A stretch of DNA of 64,000 nt from a virus: IMG/VR virus record IMGVR_UViG_3300009184_005291, positions 21,126 to 85,125 of that record; one strand, written 5' to 3'. Below the pieces are notes generated by a model. It was not told where the DNA came from, searched no databases, and was given only the letters and a program-made list of their open reading frames with translations. Position numbers and translations under genes: made by a program. Shown piece after piece: positions 1-7,212 of the stretch (positions are counted from its first letter, which is position 1; each line of letters starts with the position of its first letter).

Positions 1-279
1 CGGTTCAGGTAATCCTGTTAATAAGGTTGATTCCTCTTCCTTAACTGGTTTTGGGTTTTCATCCGGTTTAACCTCGGTCAATCCAAATCTAATATGTTTG
101 TACCAAACTCGTTCATGTATGTAATATTGAATTGGTTTCCATACTAATTCAATTATACTAAAGGCGGCTCCTATTTCTATGGAGTCGGTTACTAACCACA
201 TAGTAATAAATCCAATACTCGTACTCAAAATACGATATGATATGGTTTTTGCTAAGTGTCTTTTTGGTGAAACGGTCAT
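1..279 (-). CDS. DUF2061-like small membrane protein (3' end outside window)
   Basis: The reading frame starts at the ATG on the minus strand at 279 and is open to the window edge, so it is cut off at its C-terminus (93 codons seen). The protein begins MTVSPKRHLAKTISYRI, then has hydrophobic stretches (STSIGFITMWLVT and IGAAFSIIELVWKPIQYY) and ends with ERVWYKHIRFG followed by a charged Pro/Glu-rich tail. The order of basic start, two membrane segments and a WKP..YY..HERVW motif is that of the DUF2061 family of small bacterial membrane proteins, whose function is unknown. The family call is from motif memory and was not searched. Confidence 0.75.
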   Translation of the reverse strand, partial: MTVSPKRHLAKTISYRILSTSIGFITMWLVTDSIEIGAAFSIIELVWKPIQYYIHERVWYKHIRFGLTEVKPDENPKPVKEEESTLLTGLPEP

Positions 280-320
280 GGAATTTGTATTAAAATTTAT
301 TATAAAATAATAGTATATTA

Positions 321-515
321 TTAACTATTATCAAAGTTAGTTTTGTTTAATTCTTTTATAGTAATTTCATTATGTTTCCACATTTTCCATGTGTTAAATT
401 CTTTGAGAGATTCTAAAGTTTTTTCATGAACCAAAACAAAACCTTCGGGAGCAACTCCACCAAACTTACGAACTTCACCTTCTTCTTCCAATATTTTTTT
501 TATGTTAACTAGCAT
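321..515 (-). CDS. Hypothetical 64-aa protein
   Basis: A short ORF starting MLVNIKKILEEEGE with a GFVLVHEKTLESLKEF stretch. It overlaps the stop of the HAD gene upstream by a few bases (stop of that gene at 509), which is typical of translationally coupled phage genes. No domain recognised. Not secreted and no membrane segment is visible. Gene call rests on coding-like composition and tight packing only. Confidence 0.6.
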   Translation of the reverse strand: MLVNIKKILEEEGEVRKFGGVAPEGFVLVHEKTLESLKEFNTWKMWKHNEITIKELNKTNFDNS

Positions 516-1114
516 GATAAATATTTTATTATTTTTTCTTTTATTCCACTTTGTTTGATTCCTTCATCACATTGAGGAGTCCAAACAAAGTTCTCCAATC
601 CCCAATCTCTGTCGTATGGCCCATAATAACTCGCATCAACATGAGTACCCATATGAAGGTCATCAACTGCAACCCAATGTGTAACTTCGGGATGTGATTT
701 TAACCATTCTTTAATCTCAAAGTGTCTTTCTTGTTCTTGACCATCGGTCCTATTCCAATCAAAATCAGACGGAACACGACCTTCATCTAACCAATTTGTG
801 TAATGAAACACTTCGGTGAATCCGATTGGTTTTTTGATGATACCTTGAGATGTGTAGTATTCTCCCAACTCTTCCAATGTACCATGTAATCTCCAATCGG
901 AACTTACCACGATTTCAGCACCAGTGGTTTCCAATATTTGATTTAGGATTTTAACCGCCTTTACGTCAAAGTTATCGAAACGATACTCAACTGGTAATTG
1001 GTTATTATGGTCAAAGACTGGATTTTCACCTAATTTTTTTTGTTTTTTATGTCGGGAACCCCAGTTATTACTGAGACAAATTACCCCATCATTATCTAAG
1101 AATATTACTTTCAT
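509..1114 (-). CDS. HAD-superfamily hydrolase-like protein
   Basis: The protein begins MKVIFLDNDGVICLSNNWG; the DNDGV is the HAD motif I (Asp nucleophile, then Asp two residues on). VVSSDWR looks like motif II (Ser after a strand) and HWVAVDDLHMG like motif IV (paired Asp). This pattern matches the HAD domain seen in phage and Swiss-army-knife RNA repair proteins, so a phosphatase acting on nucleotide or nucleic acid ends is plausible. I chose the ATG at 1114 rather than the upstream ATG at 1144 because motif I normally lies at the extreme N-terminus, a GGAAA lies 5 nt before it, and it avoids overlapping the upstream gene, which ends at 1116. Confidence 0.75.
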   Translation of the reverse strand: MKVIFLDNDGVICLSNNWGSRHKKQKKLGENPVFDHNNQLPVEYRFDNFDVKAVKILNQILETTGAEIVVSSDWRLHGTLEELGEYYTSQGIIKKPIGFTEVFHYTNWLDEGRVPSDFDWNRTDGQEQERHFEIKEWLKSHPEVTHWVAVDDLHMGTHVDASYYGPYDRDWGLENFVWTPQCDEGIKQSGIKEKIIKYLSC

Positions 1115-1115
1115 T

Positions 1116-1463
1116 TTATTTCCAAAATACTTGTACTGAAACAATTATGAATGCTAAAATTAAACAGATTATTGTCTTCGGAGTCATATTTTCTTGAAAC
1201 AAGGTAGATGACAAAATTGTGAATATGACAACACCTAAAGCAAATCCAATCAATCTGCTAGGCCAAATCTGACCTCCAAATCCTTGTACATAAAGATTAA
1301 CGGATTTGATGTAAAGGTAACTGATTGGAATACCTGATAGTAAGAGTAACCAAAGGTATTTCTCTGACCAACCATATTTGATTGACCCTTGTAGCTGTAT
1401 AAATGATCCTATTTGACCTAAAATCATTAACAGTGTCGCTAGTATTATTTTTGTGATATCCAT
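1116..1463 (-). CDS. Small integral membrane protein, about four TM segments
   Basis: 115 aa, strongly hydrophobic, with helices near residues 4-25, 37-54, 70-90 and 94-113. The first helix and the layout (four TMs, about 110 aa) resemble small DMT/SMR-type or EamA half-transporters, but no diagnostic SMR Glu is visible in TM1, so a transport function is not claimed. It ends one base before the start of the HAD gene and was probably co-transcribed with it. It lies downstream of a hairpin terminator at 1474-1506. Confidence 0.65.
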   Translation of the reverse strand: MDITKIILATLLMILGQIGSFIQLQGSIKYGWSEKYLWLLLLSGIPISYLYIKSVNLYVQGFGGQIWPSRLIGFALGVVIFTILSSTLFQENMTPKTIICLILAFIIVSVQVFWK

Positions 1464-1473
1464 TTTGTAAAGA

Positions 1474-1506
1474 TAAAAAAAATCCCTTGAATATTCGAGG
1501 GATTTT
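1474..1506 (-). terminator. Rho-independent terminator after the 1506-1952 gene
   Basis: The inverted repeat AATCCCT..(loop GAATATTC region)..AGGGATT is flanked on the minus-strand 3' side by a run of eight T. It overlaps the stop codon of the minus-strand gene at 1506 and would end that transcript. Confidence 0.75.
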
Positions 1507-1952
1507 TAATTTTTGATAAGGTTTATGATTTTTTTTATTTTCGTTTTATTTTCTCTGACACCTGCTTTGAGAGAAAGAATTTTTTCTACTTCGAATCGTA
1601 AAAGTTCTTTGGAATTTGTTGAGGACACTCCATGTTTGAGAACCTCTTCCACCCCATGGGATCTGTGATACGCATCCAAGTGAGTTGAGGACACTCCATG
1701 TTTGAGAACCTCTTCCACCCATTCCTCTATAACAGGTTCATATTCTTTCCGTTCCATGCCAAACAACGGAAAAAAATCATTGAAGAATGAGTATCTCCAC
1801 CATAGAACTCCCACACTTTTTAGTTCCAAATACCAATACTTATTTGCACGATCGATGAACCAAATCGAGTTATTATCATCCACAATGATTTCAGCCTGAC
1901 CTAAATCTTGGTCTAACTTTTTGAAAATGATTTTTTTAAGCCTTTCGTGCAT
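1506..1952 (-). CDS. Hypothetical protein with duplicated C-terminal 22-aa unit
   Basis: 148 aa. The first about 75 residues (MHERLKKIIFKKL..., IWFIDRANKYWYLELKS, WWRYSFFNDFFPLFGM) look like a compact alpha/beta domain of unknown function. Residues about 78-112 hold two copies of VEEVLKHGVSST separated by a 10-residue spacer, encoded by a 37-bp exact direct repeat with 66-bp period. The C-terminus is lysine-rich. A Bacteroidota-type -7 element (TATTTTTG on the minus strand, 1975-1982) lies 22 nt upstream of the ATG, so the gene may be early-expressed. Function unknown. Confidence 0.65.
   Translation of the reverse strand: MHERLKKIIFKKLDQDLGQAEIIVDDNNSIWFIDRANKYWYLELKSVGVLWWRYSFFNDFFPLFGMERKEYEPVIEEWVEEVLKHGVSSTHLDAYHRSHGVEEVLKHGVSSTNSKELLRFEVEKILSLKAGVRENKTKIKKIINLIKN
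1618..1720. repeat. 37-bp direct repeat, two copies, 66-bp period
   Basis: Copies at 1618-1654 and 1684-1720 are identical by eye (both begin GTTGAGGACACTCC and end CTCTTCCACCC). They lie in frame inside the 1506-1952 gene and double a 22-residue unit, which points to a recent in-frame tandem duplication. Confidence 0.9.
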
Positions 1953-1974
1953 ATTGGTTGATGTCTATGTGATA

Positions 1975-2004
1975 CAAAAATACTAATATTTTACGTAATT
2001 CAAA
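1975..2004 (-). promoter_or_regulatory. Possible Bacteroidota-type promoter of the 1506-1952 gene
   Basis: On the minus strand TTTG (2001-2004), 18 nt, then TATTTTTG (1975-1982), matching the Bacteroidota pattern TTTG / TAnnTTTG with slightly short spacing. It lies 22 nt upstream of the ATG. Confidence 0.4.
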
Positions 2005-2029
2005 AATTAAGGTTTCCTTCGAAAGGGAA

Positions 2030-2062
2030 TTAAAAAAAAAAGGGAGTCATTGACTCCCTTTT
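2030..2062 (-). terminator. Terminator of the tmRNA gene
   Basis: A perfect hairpin, AGGGAGTCA/TGACTCCCT at 2041-2059, is followed on the minus strand by nine T. It lies about 15 nt past the mature 3' end of the tmRNA. The T-run on the other side would also allow it to act on the plus strand. Confidence 0.85.
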
Positions 2063-2072
2063 TTATTGATTG

Positions 2073-2485
2073 TGGAGGTGCAGGTTACCGCCACCTGGTC
2101 TTACCCGCCATATCAAAAATGGACTACACGTTTAGGTCAAGGTTTGTGATACCTTCCGAAATAGATGGTTCCTATTTTGACATCGTTACCAACAACTGTG
2201 TCGAGTTCACTTGTAATAAGGTAGCCCTCTGAACGTGACCTTTGATACGCTTCGGGTGGTATCGCACCTTGGAGGGCTTCTGTTCCTAGGTTATATGCCC
2301 ATTCGACCTGACGTTGTATCTACTTATCAAGCAGTTACAACAGATGCTTCTCTAGTTAAACCTAAAGCAGACATCTTAGCAAGAGTATTGCCGTTTACTT
2401 TCTTCACCGTGGATTTAAGTCATAGATGAATTCTGACTACGTGCCCATTGATTATACAAACGTTAATCAATTCTATTTCACCCCC
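2073..2485 (-). ncRNA. ssrA: tmRNA (transfer-messenger RNA), about 413 nt
   Basis: tmRNA rescues stalled ribosomes by acting first as tRNA-Ala and then as an mRNA for a degradation tag. On the minus strand the 5' end GGGGGTG (2485-2479) pairs with CACCTCC (2080-2074), giving a 7-bp acceptor stem with a G-U at the third pair, the alanine identity signal. A T-stem CAGGT/ACCTG closes a 7-nt loop just before the 3' acceptor strand. The segment CCTAAACGTGTAG near 2130 matches the conserved tmRNA motif CUAAGCAUGUAG. P2 can form between ATCAATGG and CCATTTTTGAT. The P5 hairpin (GTTGTA, CTGCTT / AAGTAG, TACAAC) carries tandem stops TGA TAA at its tip, as in other tmRNAs. The tag frame, read from GGC at 2392 to TGA at 2329, is 21 codons, starts GNTLAKMS and ends REASVVTA. 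CCA is not encoded. The T-loop (GGCGGTA) is not the usual TTCGA form. Confidence 0.88.
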
Positions 2486-2494
2486 ATTGTTGTA

Positions 2495-2525
2495 CAAATG
2501 TAAGTATAAATATCTCCAAATCCAA
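2495..2525 (-). promoter_or_regulatory. Host-type promoter of the tmRNA
   Basis: On the minus strand TTG (2525-2523), 20 nt, then TACATTTG (2502-2495), fitting the Bacteroidota sigma pattern TTTG / TAnnTTTG. It ends 9 nt before the mature tmRNA 5' end, so initiation would be at or close to the first G. Confidence 0.6.
2505..2512 (-). promoter_or_regulatory. TATTTATA motif upstream of the tmRNA
   Basis: TATTTATA read on the minus strand, 19 nt before the mature tmRNA 5' end and overlapping the spacer of the host-type promoter. It is the same motif found before late genes and could give the tmRNA a second, late promoter. Confidence 0.4.
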
Positions 2526-2534
2526 CCGAATTGA

Positions 2535-2541
2535 TATTTAT
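2535..2541 (+). promoter_or_regulatory. TATTTAT late-type motif before the 2547 gene
   Basis: TATTTAT ends 5 nt before the ATG at 2547, so transcription from it would give an mRNA with almost no leader. It is arranged divergently from the tmRNA promoter. Confidence 0.5.
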
Positions 2542-2546
2542 TTCAT

Positions 2547-3593
2547 ATGATAAGTTTAGAAACATTTGTTGCTCTGAGAAATTACGTCAAAGGAAAAATT
2601 GACGCTCATCAACTTATGGATGCAGACAAATTGTTTGATTCGATTAAAGAGAATTATAGATATCCTGCTGAAAGTATTATTCGTATTGACTTCAGAAACA
2701 AAGAAGATCTTCTCAAAACCTTGGGATTAGCGGATGACGATATATATTTTTATTTTGATGTGACAAGTCCTTATAATAGTTATGAGTTCATAGATCATTA
2801 CTCCGCTATAGAAGAGTTCAAAGATGGGTATGGATTTTACAATTATTTAGATGAAGAAAATAAATATACCTTGTCTCAAATATCTCGTGCGATTTTACCA
2901 AAAAAAGTTGACTTTGGAGATGATGAATTTTTACAAGAATTATCCGCAGTTTTATTACAAAACTTCAAACAAGAAACTGAAGATATAATTGATGAATACG
3001 CGGCCGAGAAAAATTATCAAATGAACCGAGAGGCATATAAAGTTGTAGAAAAGGAATTACAGGATTACACTGATTCATTAGCATTTGAGGTCACCGATTC
3101 GGGATTAAGAATTAGTGTTGGTCAACTAATACAACTTTATTTGATGGAGAATGCAATTCATATACCATTAAAAAAATTGCTTGAAAAAGTTTTTGAATCT
3201 AACAAACAATATTTTGGATGGTCTGATGATATCTACGAATACGCCAATGATGACGATTTTGATTCGGTAAGTTTTAATAAATATGCTGGAAGAATATTAG
3301 ATAATATTTTAGACAGAATCGTAGACGCTGGAGAAGAATTGGGAGTAGACATAAATGACTTTACCTCCATGACGGCAAGAATCGAAAAAAAGTTCAAAGC
3401 TGGAGAATGGTATTTTTTACCAAAAGACAAGACCAAACAGACTAGATTCAAAGTGGAGGGATTTGAATTTCCTAATATGAAAATATCGGTATTATTACAA
3501 AAAGGATTGAAAGAAAAAAAAGTATCATTATCAGAACAAAATTTTTATAATTTATTATATCAACCATCATTATTCAGTTTGGATGAAATCTAA
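2547..3593 (+). CDS. Hypothetical 348-aa protein
   Basis: An acidic, Tyr/Asp-rich soluble protein without signal peptide or membrane segment. It has runs such as YFYFDVTSPYNSYEFIDHY and DEENKYTLSQISRAILPKK, and a helical C-terminal half (LIQLYLMENAIHIPLKKLLEKVFESNKQ and following). No family recognised. The ATG follows a TATTTATTTCAT sequence with only 5 nt between motif and start. The next gene begins about 20 nt downstream, so the two are probably co-transcribed. Confidence 0.75.
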   Translation: MISLETFVALRNYVKGKIDAHQLMDADKLFDSIKENYRYPAESIIRIDFRNKEDLLKTLGLADDDIYFYFDVTSPYNSYEFIDHYSAIEEFKDGYGFYNYLDEENKYTLSQISRAILPKKVDFGDDEFLQELSAVLLQNFKQETEDIIDEYAAEKNYQMNREAYKVVEKELQDYTDSLAFEVTDSGLRISVGQLIQLYLMENAIHIPLKKLLEKVFESNKQYFGWSDDIYEYANDDDFDSVSFNKYAGRILDNILDRIVDAGEELGVDINDFTSMTARIEKKFKAGEWYFLPKDKTKQTRFKVEGFEFPNMKISVLLQKGLKEKKVSLSEQNFYNLLYQPSLFSLDEI

Positions 3594-3613
3594 TTTATTT
3601 GTATCTTTATAAG

Positions 3614-4447
3614 ATGAACGATATAAATTTGCTCAAAGAAGTTTTGAGCGTACCTACAAAAACTAATCAAGAACATCGGATGGTTGAATTTTTGGTTAAT
3701 TGGTTAACTGAAAACAACATTGAACATTATGTCGATGACAAAATGAATGTCTATGCTACCAAGCAAGAGACATCTGATATTCCTGAAGATTTTTATTTTC
3801 CTTGTGTAATTTCACACACTGATACTGTCCACCACATAGATACAATTAACATCAGAGAAATGATGTTGGAAAATGCTCAAGGAGAACTTAAACCTTCTTT
3901 GAAAGCATTCAACGATATAGATTTGCCTACAGGTATTGGAGGAGATGATAAATGTGGTGTATTTGCTTGTTTAACTTTATTAAAGGAATTACCAAATCTT
4001 AAAGCAGCATTCTTTGTTTCAGAAGAAACTGGATGTCACGGATCTCGTGCTGCAGATTCTAAATTTTTCGAAAATGTTGGATATGGTATTCAGTTTGATG
4101 CTCCTGAAAATTGGATGATTACTGAAAAATGTTTTGGACAAGTATTATTCGACAGAGAAACAGAATTTTTTGAAAAAATTGATAAGGTTTTGACTGAGGG
4201 TATGGATAATGATAGAATGCAATATATGGTTCATCCGTACACAGATGTTTATGCTTTGAGAAGTAAATTTGACTTTTCTTGTATCAATTTTTCTATTGGT
4301 TATTATGATTACCATACTCCGAACGAATACGTAGTAATCGAAGATGTATTCAACGGAATAGAAATGGGTAGAAAAATGATTGAAGAATTAGGATATAAGT
4401 TACATTTCAAAAAATCAGTCCCTAAAGGACAGTGGCATCCATTTTAA
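3614..4447 (+). CDS. M20-family metallopeptidase-like protein
   Basis: Members of the M20 family hydrolyse dipeptides, tripeptides or acyl-amino acids with a two-zinc centre. Residues 67-70 (SHTD) supply the first His and Asp, 107-112 (GIGGDDKCG) the bridging Asp, and 136-142 (SEETGCHG) the catalytic Glu pair and following ligand region, in the right order and spacing for a tripeptidase-like enzyme. At about 277 aa it is shorter than typical 350-450-aa M20 enzymes and appears to lack all or most of the lid (dimerisation) domain. I use ATG 3614 rather than a TTG at 3599 that would add five residues. It sits next to a second peptidase-like gene and clpC, hinting at peptide turnover. Phage copies are uncommon to my knowledge. 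Confidence 0.8.
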   Translation: MNDINLLKEVLSVPTKTNQEHRMVEFLVNWLTENNIEHYVDDKMNVYATKQETSDIPEDFYFPCVISHTDTVHHIDTINIREMMLENAQGELKPSLKAFNDIDLPTGIGGDDKCGVFACLTLLKELPNLKAAFFVSEETGCHGSRAADSKFFENVGYGIQFDAPENWMITEKCFGQVLFDRETEFFEKIDKVLTEGMDNDRMQYMVHPYTDVYALRSKFDFSCINFSIGYYDYHTPNEYVVIEDVFNGIEMGRKMIEELGYKLHFKKSVPKGQWHPF

Positions 4448-5056
4448 TTAGATAAAATCCTCTAACTTATCTATGTGTCTTTTAACAATCGGGTGGTCTT
4501 GAATATCTTCATATTGACCTCCCGATTTTTTTATTTGTTTAATGTCGTTTATAATTTGTTGGATACCTCCACGAACCATTTTGGACATCGAAGGATATTG
4601 TTGTACGTAAGGAGAAAGAGAAAATAATTTTTTCGCGATTTCTATTGGTATATTTAACTCGATTACGATTTTTGCCACCATATTTTTAGCAAACGCATCC
4701 GCATCCAATTCCATTTCCCAATATTGTTTATATAGTGCCTCAAAATCTTCTAAGTCGAAATCAGTTAGTGGATTGAGCATTTTCAAATCTCTCATTTGTT
4801 CTTCGTGCCTGAGTTCGTGAAATATGGTATACAGGAAATCTCCGATAGTCTCCATTTGTATTGGAGAACATATAATTACTTGGTCACGAGTTCTCACTCC
4901 TTTGAATCCCGACGAACAAGAGTTCAAAAATTTTACGTTAATCTCATTATCTCGAATATAGTTTACGACAAAGTTTTCGATTGCATCAACTTTGGATTCT
5001 AATTCTGATGGGAAAGAATTTTTGAACTTTTCTAATAGTCTGGAAAAATTACTCAT
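4448..5056 (-). CDS. HExxH zinc-metallopeptidase-like protein
   Basis: 202 aa. FHELRHEEQ at residues 79-87 contains HExxH (H80, E81, H84), and WEMELDADAFA about 30 residues further on could supply the third zinc ligand, an arrangement seen in ImmA/IrrE-like and related single-domain metallopeptidases. The remainder is helical with no membrane segment, so it is probably cytoplasmic. It is convergent with the M20-like gene: the two stop codons abut at 4447/4448. It has its own TATTTATA motif 3 nt before the ATG. The substrate is unknown. Confidence 0.7.
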   Translation of the reverse strand: MSNFSRLLEKFKNSFPSELESKVDAIENFVVNYIRDNEINVKFLNSCSSGFKGVRTRDQVIICSPIQMETIGDFLYTIFHELRHEEQMRDLKMLNPLTDFDLEDFEALYKQYWEMELDADAFAKNMVAKIVIELNIPIEIAKKLFSLSPYVQQYPSMSKMVRGGIQQIINDIKQIKKSGGQYEDIQDHPIVKRHIDKLEDFI

Positions 5057-5059
5057 AAT

Positions 5060-5067
5060 TATAAATA
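5060..5067 (-). promoter_or_regulatory. TATTTATA late-type motif before the HExxH gene
   Basis: TATTTATA on the minus strand ends 3 nt before the ATG (5056), predicting a leaderless or nearly leaderless mRNA. It overlaps the edge of the clpC terminator. Confidence 0.55.
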
Positions 5068-5097
5068 TAAAAAAAGGGGGAATTATCCCCCTTTTTA
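5066..5097 (-). terminator. Terminator of the clpC-like gene
   Basis: The inverted repeat AAAAAGGGGG / CCCCCTTTTT with a 6-nt loop lies immediately after the clpC stop codon and ends in T on the minus strand. It can work in both directions. Confidence 0.8.
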
Positions 5098-5099
5098 AT

Positions 5100-7115
5100 T
5101 TACCGTCCTTTCTTGACTACTTTGACTACTTCATCTTCGACTTTAATCACATAGGTTTTACCTGGTATGATTTTGTCGGTCAGAACTTCTTCAGATAATA
5201 AGTCTTCAACCTTATCTTGAATCGCTCTCTTGAGTGGTCTAGCACCGTATACCTCATCATATCCGATTTTTGATAGGTAATTCAAAAGTGATTCATCGTA
5301 AGTAATCTTATACTTCATTTCTTCAAGACGCTTCATCAACTTTTTAAGTTCGATGTCGGTGATTTTCTTAATGTCATCTTGTGATAGAGAATTGAAAACG
5401 ATAGTATCATCGATACGATTGATGAATTCAGGAGAGAAGAAATTTTTCATTTCTTTCATCAAGATTTCCTTCTTCGCTTCTTCGTTACTATAGGTATTGT
5501 TGGAGAATCCAATACCAGTTCCAAAGTCTTGTAATTTCTTCACACCAAGATTTGAGGTCAAGATGATAAGGGTATTCTTGAAGTTAATCTTTCTACCCAA
5601 ACTATCTGTAACGTGACCATCGTCCAAGATTTGAAGTAATACTGTAAACACATCTTTGTGAGCTTTTTCAACCTCATCAAACAAGATGACAGAGTAAGGT
5701 TTATTCTTAACCTTTTCGGTCAACAATCCACCTTCTTCGTATCCAACATAGCCTGGAGGTGCCCCAACCAATTTGGATACGGTGTGTTTTTCTTGATATT
5801 CGGACATATCAACACGGATTAACGAATCTTCACTACCGAACATTTCTTTCGCTAGTTGTTTCGCTAAGTGAGTTTTACCAACACCTGTGGAACCCAAGAA
5901 TACGAACGAACCAATTGGACGATTTGGATCTTTGATACCAAGTCGATTTCTCTTGATGGATTTTGCGACCTTGATTACCGCAGCATCTTGACCAATTACG
6001 GTTCCAACAATATGTTTGTCCAAATTGATAAGTGCTTTAGTATCGTCAACCGACATTCTGCTCACAGGGATTTTAGTCATGTTTGATACCACATCATAAA
6101 CATCCTCCAAGGTAATCTTTTGTTTGTCTTTGGACATTTGTTCTTCAAACTTTTGTTTTTCTTGTTCCAATTTGTCCAACAACTTTTTCTCTTTGTCTCT
6201 TAGATGTGCCGCTTGTTCGTAATTCTGTTTCTTAACAACATCCATTTTCTGTTGTTTAAGTTCTGCAGCTTTACGTTTCAAGTCTTCAATCGCTTCAGGA
6301 ACTTTAAGTTCAGTCTGCATCTTAGCTCCAACTTCATCCAAAATGTCGAATGCTTTGTCAGGAAATTCACGGTCGGTAATATATCTGTCCGCCAACTTCA
6401 CACAAGTTTCGATTACTTCATTTGAATAAATTACCTTGTGGTATGTTTCGTATTTATCTCGAACGTTATTCAAAATTTGAATTGTTTCTGCTACGGTAGA
6501 AGGTTCCACAATCACTTTCTGAAATCTACGCTCCAACGCTCCATCTTTTTCAATGTGTTTTCTGAACTCATCCAAAGTTGTTGCACCGATTACTTGAATT
6601 TCACCACGAGATAATGCCGGTTTGAAGATGTTGGAACCATCCATAGTTCCTGATGAATTACCTGAACCAACTAAAGTATGAATTTCATCGATGAACACGA
6701 TAATGTTCGGGTTCGCCTGAAGTTCTTCAATGATTACTTTCATTCTTTCCTCGAATTGACCACGGTATTTTGTACCGGCAACAACTGAAGTCAAGTCCAA
6801 ATTCACAAGTCGTTTATCCAACAAATTACGTGGACATTCACCATTCACAATTTTCATTGCTAAACCTTCAGCAATAGCGGTCTTACCACAACCAGGTTCT
6901 CCGATAATGATTGGGTTATTCTTTTTTCTTCGTGAAAGAATCTGAGCAATTCTTAGGATTTCTCTATCCCTTCCGATTACGGGATCTAGCTTACCTTCTT
7001 CGGCAAGTTTATTCAAATCTCTACTGAAATTGTCTAGTACAGGAGTCGAGCTGTCCGCAGCGGACTTCTGTTTTTTACTCATCATTTTGTCTTCGTCGTC
7101 CATTAAGTCGTTCAT
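5100..7115 (-). CDS. clpC: ClpC-type AAA+ unfoldase lacking the N-terminal domain
   Basis: Clp/Hsp100 ATPases unfold proteins and thread them into ClpP. The 671-aa protein has two AAA+ modules: Walker A GEPGCGKT at 72-79 and Walker B VFIDE at 140-144; then Walker A GSTGVGKT at 408-415 and Walker B VILFDE at 476-481. A UVR-type segment (KKQNYEQAAHLRDKEKKLL, about 295-313) between them marks the ClpC rather than the ClpB subtype; the long ClpB M-domain is absent. FGTGIGF at 531-537 sits where ClpP-binding unfoldases carry their IGF/VGF loop, so docking to host ClpP is likely. The usual 140-residue N-terminal adaptor-binding domain is missing; the protein starts with a short acidic leader. It is divergent from a two-UVR protein with palindromic operators between. 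Codons look richer in C-ending forms than in many neighbours. Confidence 0.93.
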   Translation of the reverse strand: MNDLMDDEDKMMSKKQKSAADSSTPVLDNFSRDLNKLAEEGKLDPVIGRDREILRIAQILSRRKKNNPIIIGEPGCGKTAIAEGLAMKIVNGECPRNLLDKRLVNLDLTSVVAGTKYRGQFEERMKVIIEELQANPNIIVFIDEIHTLVGSGNSSGTMDGSNIFKPALSRGEIQVIGATTLDEFRKHIEKDGALERRFQKVIVEPSTVAETIQILNNVRDKYETYHKVIYSNEVIETCVKLADRYITDREFPDKAFDILDEVGAKMQTELKVPEAIEDLKRKAAELKQQKMDVVKKQNYEQAAHLRDKEKKLLDKLEQEKQKFEEQMSKDKQKITLEDVYDVVSNMTKIPVSRMSVDDTKALINLDKHIVGTVIGQDAAVIKVAKSIKRNRLGIKDPNRPIGSFVFLGSTGVGKTHLAKQLAKEMFGSEDSLIRVDMSEYQEKHTVSKLVGAPPGYVGYEEGGLLTEKVKNKPYSVILFDEVEKAHKDVFTVLLQILDDGHVTDSLGRKINFKNTLIILTSNLGVKKLQDFGTGIGFSNNTYSNEEAKKEILMKEMKNFFSPEFINRIDDTIVFNSLSQDDIKKITDIELKKLMKRLEEMKYKITYDESLLNYLSKIGYDEVYGARPLKRAIQDKVEDLLSEEVLTDKIIPGKTYVIKVEDEVVKVVKKGR

Positions 7116-7144
7116 AATGTTTTTTAGTTTTTACAAAGTAATAA

Positions 7145-7177
7145 CAAATTTAGTTCTTATCCAAATGATTTGACAAA
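7145..7177 (-). promoter_or_regulatory. Bacteroidota-type promoter of clpC
   Basis: On the minus strand TTTG (7177-7174), 21 nt, then TAAATTTG (7152-7145), an exact TAnnTTTG. The predicted start lies about 25 nt before the ATG at 7115. The TTTG element falls inside the palindrome at 7171-7183, so a bound regulator would block it. Confidence 0.6.
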
Positions 7178-7183
7178 TTGTCA
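7171..7183. promoter_or_regulatory. Palindromic operator-like site 1
   Basis: TGACAAATTGTCA is a 13-bp inverted repeat covering the -33 element of the clpC promoter. It shares the form TGACA-nnn-TGTCA with site 2. Confidence 0.55.
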
Positions 7184-7212
7184 GAAATATTTATTTTTAT
7201 TAAATCTTTTTC

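Noticed and set aside
2130-2329. Minus-strand open frame inside the tmRNA gap that looks like a frameshifted pseudogene (…VEWAYNLGTEAL…)
   Set aside because: The tmRNA stems, conserved segment and terminator explain the conserved-looking sequence; no start codon and no family match.
2050-2429. Plus-strand ORFs of 60 and 64 codons (2050-2232, 2235-2429)
   Set aside because: They lie wholly opposite the tmRNA, share no coding features, and are explained by the structured RNA.
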